Shown: in pieces, positions 39,841 through 48,677 of the stretch | Position numbering within the stretch: position 1 is the stretch's first letter | Layout: each line of letters starts with the position of its first letter | NCBI RefSeq assembly: GCF_916618885.1 | Contig: NZ_CAKAKH010000001.1 | Span: 2,033,005-2,097,004, forward strand | Direction: 5' to 3' | Length of the DNA stretch: 64,000 nucleotides | Origin: Marinilactibacillus sp. Marseille-P9653 | GTDB taxonomy: Bacteria; Bacillota; Bacilli; Lactobacillales; Carnobacteriaceae_A | Program-made: the position numbers and the translations under genes | The notes under the pieces: model-generated | Database searches by the model: none | Told to the model about the DNA's origin: nothing | Seen by the model: the letters and a program-made list of their open reading frames with translations, nothing else

Positions 39841-40695
39841 ATGTGCCGTGCCCTTAAGATCAGTAGAGGATCTTATTATTACGAAGTAATAAAGAAAGAA
39901 AGTGACGCAAAACTAGAACAAGCGATTATTGAAGAGTTTGCCAAAAGCAAAAACAATTATGGCACGCGTAAACTGAAGAAAAGATTGAAGAAGCGTGCGT
40001 TTATCGTATCTCGTCGGAGAATTGGACACATTATGAAAAAGTTTCATCTGGTGTCCAAGTATGATAGACCATCATACAAACCACAAAAGAGTGGAGTCAA
40101 TCAAGCGAAGATTGAAAACGCATTGAACCGTGAGTTCAATCCGAAAGAGCCGATGAAAGCTATCGTCACGGACTTGACCTATGTCAAAGTTGCCAATAAG
40201 TGGTTCTATGTTTGTTTTATTTTAGACTTGTTTAACCGCGAGATCATCGGGTATTCTGCTGGTCCCAATAAGACAGCTGACTTAGTCCTGCAGGCTCTCG
40301 CTACAGTTAAGGGTGATTTACATACGGTCAACGTGTTCCATACTGACCGGGGAAAAGAATTCGACAACCATACTATTGATGAGTTACTGGATACCTTTGA
40401 TATTGTGCGCTCGTTAAGTAGAAAAGGGAATCCTTACGACAATGCCGTAGCGGAGTCCACGTATAAATCATTTAAGTTTGAATTTGTCTACGACAACACA
40501 TTCCATACACTCTATGAACTGCAGGTCCAACTTATGGACTACGTCCATTGGTGGAATCATTTTCGCCCACATGGATCATTGGACTACGAATCTCCTATCG
40601 ATTATCGAAAAGATTGGGAACAGGAACAGTCTGAAATGGAAGTCTGCAAATCCGTTGTTCCCCAGCTGGTCGAAACTAGCCTCTCATTCAGTTAG
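39841..40695 (+). CDS. IS3-family transposase OrfB (copy 2)
   Basis: 284 aa, intact DDE core as in copy 1. One residue differs (K in SDAKLEQ, E in copy 1). It is expected to be made as an OrfAB fusion by -1 frameshifting at 39763-39769. The gene is complete, so this copy could move again and cleanly or imprecisely alter the array. Confidence 0.93.
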   Translation: MCRALKISRGSYYYEVIKKESDAKLEQAIIEEFAKSKNNYGTRKLKKRLKKRAFIVSRRRIGHIMKKFHLVSKYDRPSYKPQKSGVNQAKIENALNREFNPKEPMKAIVTDLTYVKVANKWFYVCFILDLFNREIIGYSAGPNKTADLVLQALATVKGDLHTVNVFHTDRGKEFDNHTIDELLDTFDIVRSLSRKGNPYDNAVAESTYKSFKFEFVYDNTFHTLYELQVQLMDYVHWWNHFRPHGSLDYESPIDYRKDWEQEQSEMEVCKSVVPQLVETSLSFS

Positions 40696-40800
40696 AGAGG
40701 CAGAAGGAAAGTGAACTCAATCATCATTTACACCTTATAATTTTTGTTCAAAAAAGTGTTGACATACCACTTCTTTGTAAAAGAAGCAAACTATGTTAGA

Positions 40801-42088
40801 ACTTTGGTACTCTATCATCCTTTGGTAAGAAGGAACTATCATGCTTAAAATTGATTTTTAAGTATACTTTGGTACTCTATCATCCTTTGGTAAGAAGGAA
40901 CTCATTTGCAAAAATTGATTCTAAACGTTAACTTTGGTACTCTATCATCCTTTGGTAAGAAGGAACGTAAAAGTTTTTTGTCTTCTTTGGATAAGTACTT
41001 TGGTACTCTATCATCCTTTGGTAAGAAGGAACCTTTCTGTTTTCTGGAATTTAGTACCGTAGACTTTGGTACTCTATCATCCTTTGGTAAGAAGGAACAT
41101 TTGGACGAATGATTGAGATATCGATGCGACTTTGGTACTCTATCATCCTTTGGTAAGAAGGAACCTGATATCCGTCGTATCTGATTCAACTAAGACTTTG
41201 GTACTCTATCATCCTTTGGTAAGAAGGAACCATGCCAATCAGGTAAAGTTTCAGTTCTGACTTTGGTACTCTATCATCCTTTGGTAAGAAGGAACCTCAG
41301 ATCGAGCTAATGAAGAGTTGAGACTACTTTGGTACTCTATCATCCTTTGGTAAGAAGGAACAGACCCGTTTTTACCACACGATTTGTTTGGACTTTGGTA
41401 CTCTATCATCCTTTGGTAAGAAGGAACTAGCCCGAAAATGGAAATATTCAACGCTGTACTTTGGTACTCTATCATCCTTTGGTAAGAAGGAACTAACGCT
41501 AGGTCTTTATATGCACTAATATGACTTTGGTACTCTATCATCCTTTGGTAAGAAGGAACCAAGGCAAGCTCCTCCTCAGTTGCTACAGAACTTTGGTACT
41601 CTATCATCCTTTGGTAAGAAGGAACGTAAGAACGATCTTGTGTTAACGCAACAACACTTTGGTACTCTATCATCCTTTGGTAAGAAGGAACCCCGCTTAA
41701 TATCATGTGCGGAGACTCGTTACTTTGGTACTCTATCATCCTTTGGTAAGAAGGAACCAAGAACTCACGAGGTGCCATTGCAGTCATACTTTGGTACTCT
41801 ATCATCCTTTGGTAAGAAGGAACACAGCGATAGCTATTTAACTATATATGAGGACTTTGGTACTCTATCATCCTTTGGTAAGAAGGAACTAACATAAAGA
41901 AACCAAACGAAGTCACACCACTTTGGTACTCTATCATCCTTTGGTAAGAAGGAACGTTACTTCTTCATAAGATTCTTGCAGCTCAAACTTTGGTACTCTA
42001 TCATCCTTTGGTAAGAAGGAACATATTTCTAAAGTGGTTGCTTGCGGTGGGGACTTTGGTACTCTATCATCCTTTGGTAAGAAGGAAC
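40801..42088 (+). CRISPR. Type II-A CRISPR array, second segment (20 repeats)
   Basis: Repeats 63-82 continue beyond the IS with the same 36-base sequence and 29- to 31-base spacers (19 spacers). Together with the first segment the array has 82 repeats and 81 spacers, counting the split one. The final repeat (42053-42088) shows no decay, which is unusual for the old end. The direction is the same as the first segment. Confidence 0.99.
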
Positions 42089-42117
42089 TTATCTTTTTTA
42101 GCTGAATATATGTATAC

Positions 42118-42147
42118 TTGTACTTTTCTATTTTATTATGGTATTAT
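42118..42147 (+). promoter_or_regulatory. Promoter of the type I antitoxin RNA
   Basis: -35 TTGTAC (42118-42123), 18-base spacer, -10 TATTAT (42142-42147) with a TGG extension just before it. It starts 30 bases after the last CRISPR repeat. Confidence 0.6.
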
Positions 42148-42153
42148 TTACAT

Positions 42154-42272
42154 AGAAAAGAGGACATGCTCAATACATGCCCTCCAATGTAGAACCGTTT
42201 AAGACGGTAGCATTGTCGTGATTATTAAAAAATAACCGTTAACTCGCTAAAGTTAAGGACGGTTATTTTTTT
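42154..42272 (+). ncRNA. Antisense antitoxin RNA of a type I toxin-antitoxin pair
   Basis: Inferred RNA of about 115-120 nt. It holds a hairpin GAGGACATG/CATGCCCTC (42170-42194) and a second ACCGT-TTAAG-ACGGT (about 42194-42208), and ends in the shared bidirectional terminator. It converges with the toxin mRNA, so their 3' ends overlap. The second hairpin can also pair with UUAAGACGGU in the toxin mRNA 5' region (near 42432-42447). This two-contact layout is the one known from Fst/par-like and related holin-like toxin systems. Confidence 0.65.
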
Positions 42273-42371
42273 GTCTTTATTTAGCTTTATCAGTACAACT
42301 ACAAGACTGATTAGGGAAATCAAAAGACTTCCAAAAGCAATCATGAGCTGTAACGCTTCTGCTACGGACAA
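42225..42371 (-). CDS. Holin-like type I toxin peptide
   Basis: 48 aa, too short for routine calling: MSVAEALQLMIAFGSLLISL followed by ISLVVVLIKLNKDKK and a short tail. It starts at a TTG (42371) behind AGAAAGGA. The xSVxEALxLMIxFGxLL pattern with one membrane helix and a basic end is characteristic of the 'putative holin-like toxin' family of Firmicutes type I systems. Overproduction of such peptides damages the membrane. The last codons overlap the terminator. The mRNA likely starts near 42455 from an extended -10 (TATAGT, 42467-42462). It sits between the CRISPR array and pglZ. Confidence 0.8.
   Translation of the reverse strand: MSVAEALQLMIAFGSLLISLISLVVVLIKLNKDKKITVLNFSELTVIF
42227..42272. 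terminator. Shared bidirectional terminator of toxin and antitoxin RNAs
   Basis: AAAAAATAACCGT (42227-42239) pairs with ACGGTTATTTTTTT (from 42259), with inner TAAC/GTTA. It has A-runs on one side and T-runs on the other, so it ends both convergent RNAs and creates their overlap. Confidence 0.85.
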
Positions 42372-42574
42372 AAAGGCTTTTCCTTTCTAAGATTTTAGTA
42401 CCTACTTTCATAAGCACCACCACCTTCCAAGATAGCCACCGTCTTAACTTTCTACTTTATTACTATAACACAACTAACTAAATATCTGTTTGTTCTTTTT
42501 TTGTTATTTTTCAAGTACTTAACTAAAATGATATTTACCTCTTTTTCTTTTTATATCATACCATTATCTTATTT

Positions 42575-45121
42575 TTATATAAGATCAAGATCAAAGCGCT
42601 CTCTAACAATTACTTCTTGACTTTTTTCGTCTTTAATTATCAAGTAACAGTCTTCATTTCTTACTGATCGATTTTCAAGAAAAACAAACTTTTCGTTGAA
42701 TACCCGCTGGTCACTAGAATGGGCTTCTTTGTCTGCGATAATCGTTACTTCATTGGATAAGATTGATTCAGTCGCATCTTCAAAGTAGATCTTCAAATAA
42801 CGTTTTTGTTTAGTTTCAGATATTGGTTCGGATTGCAGTAAAGATAGCCATAGAACTGTATTGGTAATTCTGCGAGTTTGGGTAATTAGAGAAATCGTTA
42901 CTTTTTCCAATTCATTGCGTGTTCGGTCTGTTTTTATTTTTAACAATGGTACTACTGTTTCTTGTGGCAAATGTCCACCATGAACATACTGCGTTCCGCC
43001 ACCTTTTAATGCGAATCGGTTTGTTCCTCGAGGTACGGTTACAAACATTTCCTCATTTAATTGTTTGTTTAAAGGCATCGATACTCCGACTTCATTTCCT
43101 AAAGCTTTTTTTGTTAATACAAATCTTTTATTTTTTAAGATAGCTTGCTCTTTTAGATCGACTATTGCTTTTTCAGAATTTTGTAAGGGCTGATCACTGT
43201 ATAAATAACCATGATCGGCTGTCACTAAGAACTGGTTTACGGAAAGTTCAACTGTTAAACGATTCATTAACCTTAAAAGCTGTTCAATCGTAGATTCTGT
43301 TGCACGCAAAACGTCACTCTCTGTTTTAGGATTGTCTCCAATTGCATCAATGTAGTTATGATAAATATAAATGACTTTTTTACCGTTAAACTGTTCTCTC
43401 AGCTTTGCCTGATTCATGGTCAGCAAATCATCTACATTTACAGCAAGAACTTCATTGGGTATATTATTTTCTAAAAGCTGCTGGCGTTGCTTGATTCCTG
43501 TTCTTTTCTTACCATCGATTTGAACCTCACCTGAATCAGTCAAATCAATTTTTTCATGCGGTAATAGATTTGCCATTCCTATTGATGTAACAGATGGAAG
43601 ATCCGTCTGCATCCACTCAAGCTCTCCGTTAAACCTCTTTTCGCTAGTTAGTTGAGCATACAACTCTTCTCCCGCTTCATATCGTAGTCCATCGGATATA
43701 AGGACAACGATTCTGCGCTGATTAGTCACATAAGGAAGAACTTCATTTTTATAAAAATCAGCTTGTACTCGGTCTGTAATGATGGAGGAGTCGGCCTCCG
43801 TTAATCGAGTCCATTTATCCGCTAAAGGTTCAAAGTATTTTTTGTTAATTAAACGATTCCAATGATCCAATTGTTTAGAAAATCGTTCTTGCCATTCTGA
43901 ATCCAGAGTTTCAAATACACGATTCAACTTTCTATGCTGTTGATCTATTTTATAGAATCTTTTAGTATATTGCTCTAATAACTCTTCTTTGGTTTGATAA
44001 TTAAGTAGTTCGACTTCCATATCTTCAACAGCATGGACTAGATAAACTGCATGCTTAATCAACCTATAACTATTTTTGAATTGAGAATACCAGAATGTAT
44101 TTCTTCGTTGCGCAATCCAATTCACTTGTTCATCCGCTTCAACCGTATGAATTGTTTCAGTCAGTCGAGTAATCAGTTCTCTATCAAACCACTGGAACGT
44201 TTCTAACTGGCTGAGTGTTTTACTAGGTAGTTCACCAAAGAGCATTTGAAAGTCAAATTTCTCCTGAATCGTTGTTGCAACGAATTGATAACTTTGGTCT
44301 TGATTTTTTGTATTCATCCACTGATTGATAAAAACGATGACTGGATTTGCTTTTGAAAGAATAAATGGTTTAAGTTCCGTTGGTAGTTGCCCTTCTAATT
44401 CAGCATTTAAGTGTGTAAAAAAGATTCGTTTCATCATGTCATTGATTGATTTTTGGTTAGTTGAACTCGTCTCTTCGTTATACCCAATCAATTCATCCAC
44501 TTGATTCCAAAAACGATCAATATTTCCGAATTTGAGTAATTGATCCCACTTTTCATGACTGTCTTGTGCTTCTTCTTCAAATAACGCGATCCAAATACTC
44601 ATCCAATCCGCTGTTTCGGCTTTTACTAAAGAGGCCTGAATACTGTACTCAAAATATTCAGCCGTATCGAAAGGAGCTTTCTCCCATAGCCGTTTCATTC
44701 GATTGATTCTCGCTTTGTTTTTGAAGAAGGGGGTATAACGCTTTACGATTTTTGTAAGGTCTTCTCGGTCTGGATCTATACCAATGGATAAGAATAACTG
44801 ACTTTCTTGATCCACTTTCAACTCTTCACTATAGAACAATACATCAAGTAGTGGATTTTCTCTGGGGCTAGGTTTATCCATTTTAAAGTATAGAAAAAGT
44901 GATTCTTGAGTATATTCCCGCTCAATCAGATATTGGGTTTTAAAATAATTCTGTTCTGTTACATACAGTAAAATAAACTGCTTTGATTCTTTACTCATTA
45001 CCTGGAGTTGATCGAGATAAGAGCCGTCTGAGTCATAGAGGTATACAATCTTACGTTTTTCTCCTGCTTTCAACGGTAAGTTAAAGTACTCAGTCACTCG
45101 CGCTGTCAACTCTTGTACCAC
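42575..45121 (-). CDS. pglZ: BREX-1 phosphatase PglZ (type A)
   Basis: 848 aa. The C-terminal half is an alkaline-phosphatase-superfamily domain: RRIVVLISDGLRYEAGEEL near residue 472 and QFLVTADHGYLYSDQPLQN near residue 632 supply the metal ligands. The N-terminal half is a helical PglZ-A region. PglZ is a core BREX protein needed for methylation and phage exclusion. The start is a GTG with a GGAGG site nine bases before, 18 bases after pglX. It is the last gene of the operon; the brxL usually next is absent. Confidence 0.93.
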   Translation of the reverse strand: MVQELTARVTEYFNLPLKAGEKRKIVYLYDSDGSYLDQLQVMSKESKQFILLYVTEQNYFKTQYLIEREYTQESLFLYFKMDKPSPRENPLLDVLFYSEELKVDQESQLFLSIGIDPDREDLTKIVKRYTPFFKNKARINRMKRLWEKAPFDTAEYFEYSIQASLVKAETADWMSIWIALFEEEAQDSHEKWDQLLKFGNIDRFWNQVDELIGYNEETSSTNQKSINDMMKRIFFTHLNAELEGQLPTELKPFILSKANPVIVFINQWMNTKNQDQSYQFVATTIQEKFDFQMLFGELPSKTLSQLETFQWFDRELITRLTETIHTVEADEQVNWIAQRRNTFWYSQFKNSYRLIKHAVYLVHAVEDMEVELLNYQTKEELLEQYTKRFYKIDQQHRKLNRVFETLDSEWQERFSKQLDHWNRLINKKYFEPLADKWTRLTEADSSIITDRVQADFYKNEVLPYVTNQRRIVVLISDGLRYEAGEELYAQLTSEKRFNGELEWMQTDLPSVTSIGMANLLPHEKIDLTDSGEVQIDGKKRTGIKQRQQLLENNIPNEVLAVNVDDLLTMNQAKLREQFNGKKVIYIYHNYIDAIGDNPKTESDVLRATESTIEQLLRLMNRLTVELSVNQFLVTADHGYLYSDQPLQNSEKAIVDLKEQAILKNKRFVLTKKALGNEVGVSMPLNKQLNEEMFVTVPRGTNRFALKGGGTQYVHGGHLPQETVVPLLKIKTDRTRNELEKVTISLITQTRRITNTVLWLSLLQSEPISETKQKRYLKIYFEDATESILSNEVTIIADKEAHSSDQRVFNEKFVFLENRSVRNEDCYLIIKDEKSQEVIVRERFDLDLI

Positions 45122-45139
45122 TCTGTCATTCCTCCAATT

Positions 45140-48100
45140 TTACAGTTTTTCCAAACTATTTTTCTTAGATTTTTTATTTGTATCTGGATGTATAACTTCT
45201 ATATCTTGAAATTTATTGTAATTGACCAACACACCATCATCCAAGTCTAGTTCAATTTGTTGTCTGGCTAGATGATCGAGAAGTTCTGCGTATTCGACAA
45301 TTTCTTTTTTATCTTTATGATAATTTTCAATTGTCTTTTGTGCGGCCGCTTTTTCTTTCTTGGAAGCATACTCATCCTCTAATAGGTGTTCTTCTAGAGC
45401 AATTAGGTTATCCAAGGCTTTGCTTTCATTCAATACATATTCTGTCCGCATACGACCAATCGTATTTTTGTCATAGCGATGAAGATAAATCAAACCTTTG
45501 AAAGCTCCTCTTTTCCCACTAGAAAACATCCAGTATATCGGACGATTCTTATAAATCTGTTTATGATCTTTAAAGAATTCTTTTTGAAAATACCTGCGAA
45601 TTCGTTCGCGCGCACTTTCATTTGCTCTTTTCGACAAAGCTTCTGCAATAAATAAAAGATTTTCTTCAAGTGTCTCTTCGCTATAAATAACGGAGAGTAA
45701 TTCTTCTATTTTTTTGACAATGTCATCTTGGAAATAAGCTTCTTCTGTAATTGGAATGATGTTATTCATATCTGGCTGATAACTAACATATTTTGTTTGA
45801 TTCCAGTCTCCACCAGCATAGGATAATCCTTCTTGATCTAGAGAATACCGACCAAATACAATTCCAATAAGGTATGACAGAAAACTCTTAACGTCTCTCT
45901 CAAGATCTGCCTTGCGTACAGTAACATCCTTGTCATCGACTTCGGGTGTTAATTCCTCCTGGAGACCATAGATGTCTATAAAGATTTGGTTTAATTCTTC
46001 TTCATTTTGTTTTAGTTGATTGAAGCGTTCTTCAGCAATGGAGTTCCAATTGTTAAAAGAGTCATTAATATTAGTAGTATCTTGCTGATATTCTATAAAT
46101 GAATGTTTTTTGAAGCCCCATGAGCTCTCAAAAGAATCCCAATCCTTTTCACAGAGCAAAATATTATTATTTACTACACTTATAATTTCTGAATTATTTA
46201 CAAGTATAATAGGAAACTTGGAAACTTCTCCTGATTGAAAATTAAGAGTTGGGTTAATTTGACCAAAAATATAATGAAATACTTTTGAATTTAATAAGCC
46301 AAGAATATATTCTTCCTCATCGACATTAAAAATACAGCAACCGCCGTTATCAAATATAAATCCGTATCCGAATTTTCTAATACTAAATTTGCTGCTCGAT
46401 ACTGTAGACCAAGTTAGACCAGGTTTCATAAAAAAATTATAATTAGCAATTACAGCTGTTTTTATATTACGAATTGCTTTAGCATCATCGTACCAATCTA
46501 TAATATAATTATTATTACCAAACCATTTCCTATAACCTCCACCTTTATTGTAAGGATACCATCTGTTTAATAATGTTTTATTTCTCTCAATTTTTTTATT
46601 TTCAAAGTTAATTGTATCGTGTATCACTTCATACCAAAATCTCAGAAATCTATGATTATTAGAAGTGGAATTACCTTTACGAGGTGAAGTTATTTCTCCT
46701 AACTTAATATTGTTTACGTATAATTTTAATATATTTTGACTAGCCCAATATGCTATAGGACTCCCTGGTATTTTATTGAAGTCTTGCTGATTGAATGTAT
46801 ACAGGTAATCTATTGATGAGTTTTCAATGGCTTCTAAATATTTCTCTTCTTGTACAGTCATTCCACCTTTAAAGTCAGCTAACCGGACGTACTGACCTAC
46901 TGGACTAGTGCCATTATTCTTGATAACAAATGTACATAAAGGCACTGTTGCATCTTCAAATGCCGAATACTCCATTTGGATCAAATTGGTTATACTTTTT
47001 TGATCAATTAAGTAATTTCTCAATTTTTCATAGGAACTGATAAACATCCACACAAAAGGTGTCATAAATCCGTTATAGCCACCTTTTGTTGTCATTTGGC
47101 TACAAACATACATAAATACTGAAAACATATCCTTTTTATAATCAGCAAAATACTTATTTACATATTTGCTGACTTTAGATTCAAAGCGATTTAAGTAAGG
47201 AGGATTCGTTACCACAATCTCAAATCGACTTGAAAGAATCTCGTATTGATTAATTAAATCTTCAAGAGCTGGATAGAAGTATTCAAATAAATCAGATGTT
47301 TCTAATGTTATCTCGGCTTCTTCTTGAATATACGTCATTTGTGCTCGAATACGATCGATGTCAATTTCTGGAACTTGAATAATCGAGCCATATAACTTGG
47401 CATCGTAAAAGACATCTAACAGAGACATGACTGTTTCTTTCAGTTGCTCGTTGTTTTCTGAAAAAACGTCAACTTGTTCTTCTGTCAGATGGTTACTTTC
47501 TTCAATACCATAAATATTTGTTTCCCATTCTCTATTCAGTAATCGGCGGTCGTATTCTCTCGCTTTCATAACCACTGCAAAAGTTGCCAGTTGAGCAGCT
47601 CTTTTATCGATATCTAGTCCAAACAGGTTATTTTCCAGTATTTTTTTAGGTATATCTCTTTCTCTATATCCTCTAGAAAGATATAGCTTATGGAAAACTT
47701 CAAAGGCATAAACTAAGATATGTCCCGATCCGCAACTAGGGTCTAAAAACTTTATGTTTTCTACATCAACTGTAGGGTCTTTTAAAGCTTCTAGTTGTAC
47801 TTTGACCTCGTCTATTTGTTCCGCATCTTCCAAGTAATATTCTAAGTTCGATTTTAATTCATCATCAGGATGGTTTTCTAGCCAGTAACGTCCTAAGGAG
47901 TTATCAACCATATACTGAACAATCCATTTAGGCGTAAATAATTGCGTTGCAGGTCCAATATCTTCTTTTCCAGCTTTTTTACTTTTATTGGCAAAAAAGG
48001 CATTTTTATCTTCTGTGACGTAATACTGATAGAGCCAGCCTACAATTTCTACTTGTTTCCAATCTTCTTCAGAAATGGTAGTAACTAACTGATTCAAAAA

Positions 48101-48664
48101 GCTATTTTCGCTTAATAAATTGTTCGGTAGAAGCAAACCAATATCTTGATCGATATGACCAAATACTGTTGGCATTGCTTTTCCCAGAATATTACTTTGA
48201 TTGATTAGTAAATACTGATATAGTTCATCAGTTTTACCTTGATCAAATAATCTATACACTCTATCTCGGTCAAGTTCTAGTTCATCGATGATTTGCATAA
48301 TGTTTTTCAAAGCGTCTGGATTACGATGGTCGCCTCCGCTGGACGAAAGTATGCGCATATTGATCGGCAGATAATCATTTATCTCCATATATCTTAGTGC
48401 AATCAATCGATTGAACCATGTATAGGTTGCCTCTTCCATAACGGCTTCGTACCCATCTAATAAGATACGATTTTTTAAGTGACGATATTGTTTTTCTTGA
48501 GTCTCGCCGAAGACGGTCTCATTATATACGAGACCGCCTGATACTTCTTCCGCAGAAAAGGTCCCATCTTCATTGATACCAAAATATTTTGCCTTTGCTT
48601 TAATTTCTTTGATTAAATTTTTCCTTGCTTGAGTCGCAAATACTTTCAATGCTGTTTTATTCAT
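45140..48664 (-). CDS. pglX: BREX-1 adenine-specific methyltransferase PglX
   Basis: 1174 aa. SAM-binding motif I in FLDPSCGSGHILVYAF (about residue 305) and catalytic NPPY in IVVTNPPYLNRFESK (about residue 485) define a gamma-class N6-adenine methyltransferase. The large middle-to-C-terminal region (about residues 560-860) is the target recognition part. Its DNA (about 46080-47000) is clearly more AT-rich than the flanks, which fits exchange of specificity. PglX marks host DNA at a non-palindromic site so BREX can tell self from phage. It is translated from ATG 14 bases after brxC. Confidence 0.95.
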   Translation of the reverse strand: MNKTALKVFATQARKNLIKEIKAKAKYFGINEDGTFSAEEVSGGLVYNETVFGETQEKQYRHLKNRILLDGYEAVMEEATYTWFNRLIALRYMEINDYLPINMRILSSSGGDHRNPDALKNIMQIIDELELDRDRVYRLFDQGKTDELYQYLLINQSNILGKAMPTVFGHIDQDIGLLLPNNLLSENSFLNQLVTTISEEDWKQVEIVGWLYQYYVTEDKNAFFANKSKKAGKEDIGPATQLFTPKWIVQYMVDNSLGRYWLENHPDDELKSNLEYYLEDAEQIDEVKVQLEALKDPTVDVENIKFLDPSCGSGHILVYAFEVFHKLYLSRGYRERDIPKKILENNLFGLDIDKRAAQLATFAVVMKAREYDRRLLNREWETNIYGIEESNHLTEEQVDVFSENNEQLKETVMSLLDVFYDAKLYGSIIQVPEIDIDRIRAQMTYIQEEAEITLETSDLFEYFYPALEDLINQYEILSSRFEIVVTNPPYLNRFESKVSKYVNKYFADYKKDMFSVFMYVCSQMTTKGGYNGFMTPFVWMFISSYEKLRNYLIDQKSITNLIQMEYSAFEDATVPLCTFVIKNNGTSPVGQYVRLADFKGGMTVQEEKYLEAIENSSIDYLYTFNQQDFNKIPGSPIAYWASQNILKLYVNNIKLGEITSPRKGNSTSNNHRFLRFWYEVIHDTINFENKKIERNKTLLNRWYPYNKGGGYRKWFGNNNYIIDWYDDAKAIRNIKTAVIANYNFFMKPGLTWSTVSSSKFSIRKFGYGFIFDNGGCCIFNVDEEEYILGLLNSKVFHYIFGQINPTLNFQSGEVSKFPIILVNNSEIISVVNNNILLCEKDWDSFESSWGFKKHSFIEYQQDTTNINDSFNNWNSIAEERFNQLKQNEEELNQIFIDIYGLQEELTPEVDDKDVTVRKADLERDVKSFLSYLIGIVFGRYSLDQEGLSYAGGDWNQTKYVSYQPDMNNIIPITEEAYFQDDIVKKIEELLSVIYSEETLEENLLFIAEALSKRANESARERIRRYFQKEFFKDHKQIYKNRPIYWMFSSGKRGAFKGLIYLHRYDKNTIGRMRTEYVLNESKALDNLIALEEHLLEDEYASKKEKAAAQKTIENYHKDKKEIVEYAELLDHLARQQIELDLDDGVLVNYNKFQDIEVIHPDTNKKSKKNSLEKL

Positions 48665-48677
48665 GGCTACTCCTCCT

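Larger units (their letters stand above)
39436..40769 (+). mobile_element. IS3-family insertion sequence, copy 2, inside CRISPR spacer 62
   Basis: The same 1334-bp element as at 5817. The target duplication is CTT (39433-39435 and 40770-40772), where the C is the last base of repeat 62 and TT the first bases of the spacer. Removing the IS and one CTT restores a 30-base spacer (TTCTTTGTAAAAGAAGCAAA then CTATGTTAGA) and correct repeat spacing. Two substitutions relative to copy 1 were found (39910 and 39915). The IS is in the same orientation as the array. Confidence 0.97.

Noticed and set aside
40837-40930. Spacers 63 and 64 look alike (both contain AAAATTGAT in an AT-rich context and are 29 bases)
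   Set aside because: The similarity is short, out of register and in low-complexity sequence, unlike the clear synonymous pattern of spacers 3 and 23.
35408-42052. Search by eye for spacers matching genes or phage debris in this window
   Set aside because: No convincing match was seen, but a by-eye check is weak. A full search of all 81 spacers against the genome and phages is needed before calling any self-targeting.
35372-42202. Many long open frames on both strands with repeated peptides such as LVLYHPLVRRN, FGTLSSFGKKE, VPSYQRMIEYQS and SFLPKDDRVPK
   Set aside because: They are CRISPR repeat units (66 bases = 22 codons) read in different frames; they have no ribosome sites and change with the spacers.
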